Translations under genes and position numbers: made by a program | The notes under the pieces: model-generated | Told to the model about the DNA's origin: nothing | The model's input: only the letters and a program-made list of their open reading frames with translations | Database searches by the model: none | Shown here: in pieces, positions 57,782 through 64,000 of the stretch | Numbering within the stretch: position 1 is the stretch's first letter | Layout: each line of letters starts with the position of its first letter | Origin: Pseudomonadales bacterium | GTDB taxonomy: Bacteria > Pseudomonadota > Gammaproteobacteria > Pseudomonadales > Pseudohongiellaceae | NCBI GenBank assembly: GCA_012103535.1 | Contig: WLWQ01000003.1 | Span: forward strand, 496,001 to 560,000 | DNA length: 64,000 bases | Direction of reading: 5' to 3'

Positions 57782-58042
57782 ATGAGAGAATTGACTCTTA
57801 ATGAAGTTGAAGAAGTTAGTGGAGGCTTCGGACTACCAGGAGCAGTAATTGGAGGTATCGGCGGTGGCTTATCCTCTGCTGTTTCAGGTGGAAACGTAGG
57901 GCAAATTATTGGTAGTACTTTGACCGGAGCAGTGGGTGGCTTTTTTGGTGGAATTGCAGGGGCTACTACCGGTGCTGCTAGATACATGTTTGGAGCATAT
58001 GCGATTGAGACCGGTGTTATTGGAACCTCAATAAACTCGTAG
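57782..58042 (+). CDS. Double-glycine leader peptide, Gly-rich, bacteriocin-like (peptide 2)
   Basis: An 86-residue peptide. The 15-residue leader MRELTLNEVEEVSGG is nearly the same as that of peptide 1 (MREL-T-NE---VSGG). The mature part (71 residues, from FGLPGAVIGG) is about 30 percent glycine with many small residues and GxxxG-type spacing (GAVIGGIGGG, GAVGGFFGGIAGA). These are hallmarks of membrane-inserting two-peptide class II bacteriocins and microcins. Ribosome site AAGGAGATTGAA. Eight bases after its stop begins the first of two paralogous small membrane proteins. Function is inferred from composition and context. Confidence 0.75.
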   Translation: MRELTLNEVEEVSGGFGLPGAVIGGIGGGLSSAVSGGNVGQIIGSTLTGAVGGFFGGIAGATTGAARYMFGAYAIETGVIGTSINS

Positions 58043-58050
58043 TACAAAAA

Positions 58051-58374
58051 ATGGAATCAGAAATTTACCTAATTAATGCTCTTATGATAAGTCTATATTC
58101 CACTTGGTTTATACCTGTTGCAATTCGAGATTCCAAAACTGGCGGCTATTTAGGATTCAGAAATAGAGCAGTACTTTTTCACGTGATTTTTCTTACGGCA
58201 CTAGAATCACTTCTATTGATTCCTCAATTGGGAATGAGTTTTTTTACAGTTGTTAGAGTAGGGTTTTGTATTGCCCTACCATTTGGGTTAGCGCTTTTGT
58301 ATGTAAATATGACTCAGAAGCAAATGTTCGGAACTAAATTTTCGATGAAAGGAAAAGAGCAAGAAGAAAAGTAA
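58051..58374 (+). CDS. Small three-helix membrane protein A, candidate immunity protein
   Basis: A 107-residue membrane protein with three hydrophobic helices (about 8-25, 43-60, 66-88) and a basic C-terminal tail (KFSMKGKEQEEK). Between helix 1 and 2 it carries IPVAIRDSKTGGYLGFRN, which recurs in the protein encoded at 58402 (IPIAIRDRKTGEYLGFIN). Both also share a closing KQMFG/KQLFG motif. Starts 8 bp after the second peptide gene, so it is probably translated from the same message. Small membrane proteins in this position are commonly immunity proteins; this family is unknown to me. Confidence 0.72.
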   Translation: MESEIYLINALMISLYSTWFIPVAIRDSKTGGYLGFRNRAVLFHVIFLTALESLLLIPQLGMSFFTVVRVGFCIALPFGLALLYVNMTQKQMFGTKFSMKGKEQEEK

Positions 58375-58401
58375 AGTCTAGAAAAGGTGACTAGTAATCT
58401 C

Positions 58402-58713
58402 ATGGATCCTATTTGGATAAACGCAGCAATACTTCCGTGGATTACCGTTGCCATGATCCCTATAGCCATTCGAGATAGAAAGACTGGAGAGTATTTGGGA
58501 TTCATTAATCCCAACACAGTATTCTATTTTTTCACTTTGTTGATTCTCCAATTGGTATTTATGACTGGTAAATTTGGAATGGGATTAGAAGCGATTGTGA
58601 GAGCTGTTGCAATTTCGATCCTTCCGTTCCCATTAGCATATACATATGTGGTTTATACTCATAAGCAACTATTTGGAGAGCCGTTCGTAAGAAACAAAAA
58701 AAAGGGCGACTAA
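58402..58713 (+). CDS. Small three-helix membrane protein B, paralogue of A
   Basis: A 103-residue paralogue of the preceding protein, with the shared RDxKTGxYLGF motif and three helices (about 8-23, 41-57, 65-86). Identity is clear in the loop and near the C-terminus (THKQLFGEPF against TQKQMFGTKF) and lower in the helices. I start at ATG 58402, since AAGGTG lies 11 bases upstream; GTG at 58387 has no usable ribosome site. The stop codon TAA lies in the loop of the terminator at 58700-58725. One immunity protein per peptide, or duplicated immunity, is the likely meaning. Confidence 0.7.
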   Translation: MDPIWINAAILPWITVAMIPIAIRDRKTGEYLGFINPNTVFYFFTLLILQLVFMTGKFGMGLEAIVRAVAISILPFPLAYTYVVYTHKQLFGEPFVRNKKKGD

Positions 58714-58725
58714 TGTCGCCCTTTT
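58700..58725. terminator. Bidirectional terminator overlapping the end of membrane protein B
   Basis: Perfect 11-bp stem AAAAGGGCGAC / GTCGCCCTTTT with loop TAAT. The loop contains the TAA stop codon of the gene at 58402. T-runs on both sides serve the bacteriocin-like operon (plus) and the cytochrome c' gene (minus). Confidence 0.9.
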
Positions 58726-58745
58726 CTTTTCCAACGAAATAACGT

Positions 58746-59231
58746 TTAGTCGTTATCCACTCGATAGGTATCGTGACAGTTTCCACAGGAACCACCTAAG
58801 GCACGGAAAGCACCCAGGGTTGCACCCATTTCACCGGTAGCTGCCGCGTCGGCGAAAGCATTGGCGTTATCGATAAGAGTTTGCGCTTTTGTAGCGATGT
58901 CACCCTGGTTGTCCCAGATGCTATCTAACGCAGTGGTTTCGATGTTATCGAAGTCACTGGTGTCTACCGCTAACATCTCGGGAATCATTGTTGCCATTAC
59001 CGCAATTCTTCTGCCATTGCGTTCTGCAACTTCGGCGTCGAAGGGAGCGCCCTGAGCCATACCGGCGATGGGCACTAAGTTGTAACGAATAGTTTTAAAC
59101 AGGGATTTACGTTGATCGATAGCTGCTGCCGCGCGTTCTTCCGGTGTCATGTCTTGCGCATATGACGTAAACATTAAGCCGGATATAATCATTGCCGCTG
59201 CAGAGAGCAGTACTGCTATTTTTCTCATCAT
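58746..59231 (-). CDS. Cytochrome c'-like periplasmic protein
   Basis: A 161-residue secreted protein with signal peptide (LSAAAMIISGLMFTSYA) and a single heme site near the C-terminus (GSCGNCHDTYRVDND), the layout of cytochromes c' and c556. These four-helix bundle hemoproteins may bind NO or act in electron transfer. The conserved axial region near the start has RKSLFKTIRYNLVPI and ALDSIWDNQGD follows in the middle. It is convergent with the bacteriocin-like cluster and has no evident functional link to it. Confidence 0.88.
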   Translation of the reverse strand: MMRKIAVLLSAAAMIISGLMFTSYAQDMTPEERAAAAIDQRKSLFKTIRYNLVPIAGMAQGAPFDAEVAERNGRRIAVMATMIPEMLAVDTSDFDNIETTALDSIWDNQGDIATKAQTLIDNANAFADAAATGEMGATLGAFRALGGSCGNCHDTYRVDND

Positions 59232-59396
59232 TATTTCTCCAATCCTTTCCTAAAAGTCTCAAGTAATCTCAAGTAAATAGATGCGGGAAGTCGAGGCCGG
59301 TCCCAAGCTAAGCCTATCCACAGGACCAGCCAACGGTGGACTATATTACACAAAAATAAAGGATGTCAGGTTTCTGTGACAGTTTGACACAGGATT

Positions 59397-60194
59397 CTAC
59401 TGCGCTTGTGAGCTTTCTGCTTGCTCCCGTTGCTGGGGAATGAGGCCAGTCCGCCCATGCAAATAGGCGATCAGATCGTAGAAGTCATGGCGCCAATTGG
59501 CTGTCTTTACTCTTGTCTGGTTTGGATAATTCAGGCGTACGCCAGTTTCATAGAGCTCTTCGATAGTTAGGGTACGATCGATAATAGCTGGATCGGATAC
59601 GGCGAAAGGGAAGAGAATTTGATCCCTGACATTGCCCTCATAGCATTTCTGAATCAGCTCAAACCAGCGTTCACCGATTTTTTGAGTTGTATCGTCATGC
59701 CTTCTTACTATCCAGGTGCACAAAGACGAGAAGAAGGAATTGAAGTCGACTTTTTCTTCGATAAGAACATCGATAACCCTTACACATTCAGCGTAGGACA
59801 GAGTGCCGTTTGAAAAGGGAAACAAAAACTCTTCATATAAACTGCTGCGGCTAGGATGTGCAGCCACTTTCCATTGCGGATGCTCTTCTATAAGTTGGCT
59901 ACATAACTTTAAGAAATCCTCAGTAATCTCCCATTTGGGATCCAGAAACACACTGTATTCGTATGCGCTAAGAAATTTTTGCGGCATGGTTTTGGCATAT
60001 CTCTGCTTGTGCCCATACTGCTGCTTGTCATAGGGATAATCTTCATCAATATTAATTGAGCGCCAACCGGGGAATTCGTCGTGGTGTGAATCGTGGATGG
60101 CAACGAAATCGAATCCATGATTCTCCAGATTCGACACATCATGTACGTAGCCGTTGTCAGGTCCCGTAACGCAGGTGTAGAACACTGATTTCAT
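59397..60194 (-). CDS. DUF616-like glycosyltransferase-type protein
   Basis: A 265-residue cytosolic protein. The opening (KSVFYTCVTGPDNGYVHD) and the blocks FDFVAIHDSHHDEFPGWRSI, KQRYAKTMPQKFLSAYEYSVFLDPKWEI and WTIVRRHDD-like segments resemble the DUF616/TOD1-type glycosyltransferase-like domain. In that fold the F-L-D motif would be the DxD-type nucleotide-sugar site. Function is therefore only a suggestion (surface glycan or glycoprotein synthesis). It lies 16 bp downstream of the ABC-2 permease gene on the same strand and is likely in the same transcript. Confidence 0.6.
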   Translation of the reverse strand: MKSVFYTCVTGPDNGYVHDVSNLENHGFDFVAIHDSHHDEFPGWRSINIDEDYPYDKQQYGHKQRYAKTMPQKFLSAYEYSVFLDPKWEITEDFLKLCSQLIEEHPQWKVAAHPSRSSLYEEFLFPFSNGTLSYAECVRVIDVLIEEKVDFNSFFSSLCTWIVRRHDDTTQKIGERWFELIQKCYEGNVRDQILFPFAVSDPAIIDRTLTIEELYETGVRLNYPNQTRVKTANWRHDFYDLIAYLHGRTGLIPQQREQAESSQAQ

Positions 60195-60210
60195 GACTTG
60201 CCCCTTAGCG

Positions 60211-61302
60211 TTAATTGGCTACTTCTTTCCAGACGAACAGTCTCGTTGCCAGAACAAAACCGATTACTAACCATACTGTAATGCCAATTAAACTCGGCAC
60301 TATCGCCAGCAGTGATGCTCCTTCATTGGCAATGTCGCGCATACCCGTTGAAACAAAGCTCAATGGCAATACATAGGCGATGGGTTGTATTAGCGCTGGC
60401 ATGGATTCAATTGGGTAGAAGACACCAGACAAAAATATCTGTGGAAAGATAACGATATTACCCACTGCCATAACTGCCTGTTGAGTTTTAGCAATGCTTC
60501 CCAAACAAAACCCAAGATTCAGAAAAATGAAGGTGCCGAGAATTACGACCAGGTAGAACGATGCAATATTGCCAATAATGTTGACATCCAATACGAACAC
60601 CGCAAACGCCATTAACACGGACAACTGAATCAATACGATTGACATTCGGGCTAGCACGATTGAAGCAATGAAATCTTTTGGCTGAATCGGAGTCACAAAT
60701 AGACGCTTCAGTATTCCCTTGCGTCGAAATTCGACAATGTTAAATCCACTGCCAGCAATACTAAGTTGCATTAGAGTGAAAGCCATTAAACCTGGAAGTA
60801 AAAAGTCGAGATAGCTTTGTGATCTTGCCTGTACATCTTCAATCGCCAGAGTAAACATGGGCTCTGTATCTCGAAATTCTCTTTCAATATCGATCAGAGT
60901 TTGTTCCAGTAGTGGCACTATAAAACCAAGCTGTTGAACTTGTGCTGCATCTACTAGCAAACGCAGCTCAGTGCCAACATTGGTGCCGCTGAATACTTCA
61001 GGAAGCACCAGTACCATGGTCAGTTCGCCCGCTTCCAATTCCTCTCTTAGCCGCTCCTCGAGACCCGCAGTGACATCAAAGACAGGGCTTTCGATTAACT
61101 CTTCAACGAAGTCACTGGCGGCAACTGAATTGGATTGATTAACGATGCCTATCCTGATTGGATCCTGCTCACCGTTACTCATAAAACCAAACACAGTCAT
61201 GAATATCACAGGAAAAAATAGACTGAAGAATATCGATTGACGATCTCTCAAGAAAATTTTTAAAAAATCTTTGGCTAAGTGAATTTGTAGTTTACTAATC
61301 AT
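60211..61302 (-). CDS. ABC-2 type exporter permease
   Basis: A 363-residue permease of the ABC-2 family (DrrB/YhfI type): helix 1 (about 23-42), a large extracytoplasmic domain (about 45-175), then five helices from about 180 to 355. Blocks such as FLLPGLMAFTLMQLSIAGSGFN and RRKGILKRLFVTPI are typical. It partners with the ATPase encoded 3 bp upstream. Such pairs export drugs, lipids or polysaccharides. No C39 peptidase is present, so it is not a normal double-glycine exporter for the peptides at 57.5 kb. Confidence 0.9.
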   Translation of the reverse strand: MISKLQIHLAKDFLKIFLRDRQSIFFSLFFPVIFMTVFGFMSNGEQDPIRIGIVNQSNSVAASDFVEELIESPVFDVTAGLEERLREELEAGELTMVLVLPEVFSGTNVGTELRLLVDAAQVQQLGFIVPLLEQTLIDIEREFRDTEPMFTLAIEDVQARSQSYLDFLLPGLMAFTLMQLSIAGSGFNIVEFRRKGILKRLFVTPIQPKDFIASIVLARMSIVLIQLSVLMAFAVFVLDVNIIGNIASFYLVVILGTFIFLNLGFCLGSIAKTQQAVMAVGNIVIFPQIFLSGVFYPIESMPALIQPIAYVLPLSFVSTGMRDIANEGASLLAIVPSLIGITVWLVIGFVLATRLFVWKEVAN

Positions 61303-61305
61303 GAA

Positions 61306-62070
61306 TCAATCCCTCAGTGCATGACCGGTTAAGGCCAGAAACACATCTTCAATATTTCCATGTAGTGGTGCTTCAGGTGGTTCCGGCGCGTGCTTCATGA
61401 TTAAACTTTGTGGCGTGTCCTGCGCTACAATTTTTCCGTGATCCATAATTGCGATTCTGTTGCACAGGGATTCGGCTTCCTCCATGTTATGGGTTGTTAA
61501 CACAATGGTCATGCCGGCATCGTTAAGTTCCAATACCAGATCCCATAAGTTTCTTTTCGCTTGTGGATCTAATCCTGTTGTGGGCTCGTCCAAAAAAAGT
61601 ACCTTGGGCTCATTCACCAGAGCACAGGCAATTGAGAATCGTTGTTTTTGACCACCAGAAAGATTTGCGGGTTTCGCTTTCGCTTTTTCTACTAAGTGAA
61701 CTTTACCTAAGAGATCTTCAGGATTGATAACGCGATTGTAGAGGGCACCAAAAAGATCAAGTAATTCGACTAAGGAAAGATTATCGAAATACTCATTGGC
61801 TTGAAGTTGCACCCCAATCATTTCTTTGACCTTGAAGGGATCGGTCTGCACATTGATTCCATCGATAACAGCTTTACCGTCATCAATATCGACTAATCCT
61901 TCTAGCATTTCCAGGGTGGTAGTTTTGCCGGCGCCATTGGGACCGAGAATGCCGAAGATCTCACCTTTTTCAATTTGTAAAGATACGCCGTCTACGGCAA
62001 AGAAAGTTTCGCTCTTGTTGTCAGGCAAGGGATATTGCTTCGCTAGATTTTCTACTTCGATGATTGACAT
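61306..62070 (-). CDS. ABC transporter ATP-binding protein
   Basis: A 254-residue ATPase of the DrrA-like subfamily. Walker A GPNGAGKTTTLEMLEGL, Q-loop VQLQANEYFD, signature LSGGQKQRFSIA, Walker B VLFLDEPTTGLDP and H-loop LTTHNMEEAESL are all present. Together with the permease (60211) it forms an ABC-2 exporter. I start at ATG 62070, where the ABC domain normally begins (MSIIEVENLAKQY); an upstream Met at 62109 adds a charged N-terminus with no support. Substrate unknown. Confidence 0.93.
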   Translation of the reverse strand: MSIIEVENLAKQYPLPDNKSETFFAVDGVSLQIEKGEIFGILGPNGAGKTTTLEMLEGLVDIDDGKAVIDGINVQTDPFKVKEMIGVQLQANEYFDNLSLVELLDLFGALYNRVINPEDLLGKVHLVEKAKAKPANLSGGQKQRFSIACALVNEPKVLFLDEPTTGLDPQAKRNLWDLVLELNDAGMTIVLTTHNMEEAESLCNRIAIMDHGKIVAQDTPQSLIMKHAPEPPEAPLHGNIEDVFLALTGHALRD

Positions 62071-62173
62071 AGATGAGTCGTCCCCTTTTTCCCTTTCCAA
62101 TAAAGCCACTCAGTATAATAACTGAACCGAGTGACTTTAAAAGTGTGCCCTGGTTAAAGAGAAGTCTTAGTGG

Positions 62174-62452
62174 CTAATAATCGTAGTAATAACGATTCTT
62201 CGGTTTTAGAGGTGCTAAGAAGAAATAGAAGCTCCATGCAAACCAAGACAAACAAACAATTGCCAACAACCAGGCAATTTTCTCAAAGCCTGTCGTTTTG
62301 TCAGAAGTGGCAATAATCCAGATCGGTAGCAACCAAATTGCGAAGATTGCCACAGCGCAGACTATTGCAAATCCAAATGTGACCAGTGGGATAACAGCCA
62401 ATATTCCCAATATCACCAGGAAAATGACTAAGAGGTTTCCGATTGCTTTCAT
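62174..62452 (-). CDS. Small membrane protein, PLDc_N-like
   Basis: A 92-residue protein with three hydrophobic segments (about 6-24, 28-47, 57-78) and a Tyr-rich end (KNRYYYDY). The block LLPIWIIATSDKTTGFEKIAWLL resembles the phospholipase-D N-terminal (PLDc_N) two-helix element. No catalytic domain follows. Function unknown. It is 64 bp past the ABC ATPase gene start, on the same strand, and could be read ahead of the ABC operon. Confidence 0.6.
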   Translation of the reverse strand: MKAIGNLLVIFLVILGILAVIPLVTFGFAIVCAVAIFAIWLLPIWIIATSDKTTGFEKIAWLLAIVCLSWFAWSFYFFLAPLKPKNRYYYDY

Positions 62453-62760
62453 GACACTATGCCTTTGCGCTAGTTATTGTCGTAATTCACTGATTCTCTA
62501 AGAGATTGCGAATAGCGTGCCAACTTGAAATAATGTTATTAAACAATGACTTAACGAGATTTGTTGGGCGATGAACTGGGAAAAATCGAGTAAATTGGCG
62601 AATTTCACCACTCATAATTTGCACGAAATTAGTGGGAAGGCCTTAATTGCTGATGGTTTGGGACAGAATGCTTCTTTGTGACGCCAGCTGGCCCCAACTC
62701 GGTTATCCACGGAAGTGAATTCGCGGTATCCTGATCACTACAGTCTCGGAATTCTCAGCC
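62453..62760. other. 308-bp divergent region
   Basis: Between the small membrane-protein gene and the secreted-protein gene. I find no strong hairpin, no promoter I would defend and no further gene. Confidence 0.4.
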
Positions 62761-63312
62761 ATGAAATATTTTAAATACTTGCTTTATCTAATCCCTCTCG
62801 CCGCACTGTTTTCCAGTGGCTTGGTCGCGGCGGCAGAATCAGAAGAAACTTATCTGCTGCTTAATGTTGATACTACTGGCCCATTAATGGCCAGGGACGT
62901 TGAATTTACCAATGTCGATACCGGAGAAACGGTACTGGTCAAAGATGTCATAGAACTTGGCAGGTACACTCAAACGCATTTCTATCTTTTACCAATAAAC
63001 CCTGGGCTTTATTATCTAAGTAAAATTTATCCTACACATAATCGCATCGATGCATCTCCTGCTATCGATGTGGATGAGCGCAGTGGCATTATTACGATTC
63101 AGGAAAATGCGATTAATTATATTGGTGATGTCATTATCGAAACGAAAGACATGGGACCGCGAGTATCTACACTCGTGACCTACGAAGCGAATTCGCGGAC
63201 GCTTGTACACGCTGTTAGCAGCGAACGTGAAATTTTTGAACGACTAGAAACAGTAGTAACTATCGCTGGCCACTACCCTGTTCCCGTCGACAAACAACTT
63301 CTAGGTTTGTAA
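62761..63312 (+). CDS. Secreted protein, unknown function
   Basis: A 183-residue protein with a signal peptide (YLIPLAALFSSGLVAAAES, cleavage about residue 26). The mature part (about 157 residues) looks beta-rich, with TYLLLNVDTTGPLMARDVEF, INPGLYYLSKIYP and GIITIQENAINYIGDVIIET. It recalls small exported beta-sandwich proteins that are anchored or assembled in the envelope, with no known activity. Start ATG at 62761. No operon partner is near. I do not recognise the family. Confidence 0.7.
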   Translation: MKYFKYLLYLIPLAALFSSGLVAAAESEETYLLLNVDTTGPLMARDVEFTNVDTGETVLVKDVIELGRYTQTHFYLLPINPGLYYLSKIYPTHNRIDASPAIDVDERSGIITIQENAINYIGDVIIETKDMGPRVSTLVTYEANSRTLVHAVSSEREIFERLETVVTIAGHYPVPVDKQLLGL

Positions 63313-63325
63313 CTGAGTCCTATAA

Positions 63326-63757
63326 CTAAGGACTATGAAAAGGCGCTGCGGCTCCGCCTGGTAACCAGATTGTTAACACTACCGCTGGTTCATCACTTTC
63401 CACTGAATGAATAATAGTGTCTCCAGGGCGGCAGATGCCGATGTCACCTGGCTCCAATACTGCTGCTTCACCATTCACGTTATGACCGAAGCGCCCACTG
63501 ATAACGTAGAAAATTTCGATGGCATCGTGTGTGTGTGGTTGCGGATCGTAGTCAGGATGAAAAGTTAGTTCGGCAATGCGAGTTTCTTCCCCGCCAAGAT
63601 TTGCCGCATCAACCAAAATCTTGAAATCAATGGGGCCACCACCCGCTGCCTCTCTAAGTGCTTCTTGAGTGACTGGGTCATAATCAACTTGAGCCATAAG
63701 CACAGCTGGCAAAAAACACACTATCAGTACAGCTATCTTGAATTTTATTTTTTTCAT
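63326..63757 (-). CDS. Secreted cupin-domain protein
   Basis: A 143-residue protein with a signal peptide (IAVLIVCFLPAVLMA) and one cupin barrel. Metal-ligand motifs are HTHDAIEIFYVISGRFG (motif 1, two His and a Glu) and the later CRPGDTIIHSVES (motif 2 His). It could bind a metal and a small ligand or act as a dioxygenase; function is not predictable. Start chosen at ATG 63757, preceded by AAGAAGG with suitable spacing. It lies 20 bp downstream of the amidohydrolase on the same strand, so the two are likely cotranscribed. Confidence 0.8.
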   Translation of the reverse strand: MKKIKFKIAVLIVCFLPAVLMAQVDYDPVTQEALREAAGGGPIDFKILVDAANLGGEETRIAELTFHPDYDPQPHTHDAIEIFYVISGRFGHNVNGEAAVLEPGDIGICRPGDTIIHSVESDEPAVVLTIWLPGGAAAPFHSP

Positions 63758-63777
63758 ATCAAACCTTCTTGGGTACA

Positions 63778-64000
63778 TTAGCGTGAGCCGGTATAGCCAG
63801 GTCCATAAACTATTCTTCCAGGTCTCGCGTCGGTGTGTTGGCCATTCTCCACCACAAGGGTGCCGTTTACGAATACGTATTTCATTCCCACAGCGTACTG
63901 GTGTGGATCTTCAAATGTTGCCTTGTCGATAATTTCGTCAGCATCGAATATGGCGATGTCTGCATAGTAGCCCTCAGTAATTAAACCGCGGTCATGAATT
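63778..64000 (-). CDS. Amidohydrolase, N-acyl-D-amino-acid deacylase-like (C-terminal end only)
   Basis: The last 74 codons of a gene that continues beyond the window. The readable part includes HDRGLITEGYYADIAIFDADEI and FEDPHQYAVGMKYVFVNGTL, ending GRIVYGPGYTGSR. This is the C-terminal region of the metal-dependent amidohydrolase superfamily, closest to D-aminoacylase / N-acyl-D-amino-acid deacylases, which hydrolyse N-acyl-D-amino acids. The catalytic domain lies outside the window, so the substrate class is inferred from this tail. Frame and stop (TAA at 63780-63778) are certain. Confidence 0.8.
   Translation of the reverse strand, partial: IHDRGLITEGYYADIAIFDADEIIDKATFEDPHQYAVGMKYVFVNGTLVVENGQHTDARPGRIVYGPGYTGSR

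Noticed and set aside
60211..62070. ABC exporter pair as the transporter for the double-glycine peptides
   Set aside because: It is an ABC-2 type with separate ATPase and permease and lacks a C39 peptidase domain. It lies on the opposite strand with two unrelated genes in between.

Overview
The window reads as a chromosome segment of a marine-type gammaproteobacterium. Several things point there: the conserved cluster nudF-yqiB-cpdA-yqiA-parE-parC; the rpiA/psd/rhodanese/rsgA/orn/queG neighbourhood, which recalls Pseudomonas; an EF-P locus with both EpmA and EpmB; a monomeric NADP isocitrate dehydrogenase; a NhaD-type Na+/H+ antiporter; and a PdsO/PdsR/PdsS set, a signature seen mostly in marine Proteobacteria. 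I could not resolve the species. No rRNA, tRNA, CRISPR array, insertion sequence or prophage was recognised.

Layout. Positions 1-9.2 kb hold core metabolism: a class II aldolase fragment, a lipase-like hydrolase, serA divergent from a D-2-hydroxyglutarate dehydrogenase-like flavoprotein, a cold-shock protein, rpiA, psd, rhodanese, rsgA and orn. Positions 9.2-17.7 kb hold queG, a TolC-like protein, thiC, an M14 carboxypeptidase, a DAHP synthase, a DUF924 protein and a glutathione S-transferase. Positions 17.7-21.9 kb carry an OmpA-like protein, a response regulator and a sensor kinase of the proteobacterial dedicated sortase (Pds) type, with no sortase or target beside them. Positions 21.9-30.4 kb run through DUF2889, a parvulin, a truncated phosphatase, then nudF to parC. 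Positions 30.4-37.4 kb contain an AhpA/cyclase-like membrane protein, a FimX-like degenerate GGDEF-EAL protein with no ordinary start codon, the epmB/efp/epmA locus, a D-amino acid aminotransferase and a GNAT acetyltransferase.

From about 37.5 kb the content becomes more accessory: idh, two LysE exporters around nhaD, secreted proteins of unknown function, a three-hairpin array, a His-rich lipoprotein, an ECF sigma factor overlapping a membrane partner, and a gene pair joining an RnfD/NqrB-like membrane domain with Cys-rich Sel1 repeats to a sulfatase-modifying-factor-like protein. A respiratory/secretory block follows (S9 peptidase, PQQ dehydrogenase lipoprotein, two cytochromes c, esterase). 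At 57.4-58.7 kb sits what I regard as the most novel locus: two small double-glycine-leader peptides followed by two paralogous three-helix membrane proteins, which looks like an undescribed two-peptide bacteriocin or microcin with immunity genes but no dedicated exporter. The last 5 kb hold a cytochrome c'-like protein, a glycosyltransferase-like protein, an ABC-2 exporter pair, small secreted proteins, a cupin and the end of an amidohydrolase.

Domain names rest on recognising family motifs by eye. No database search or structure prediction was run.
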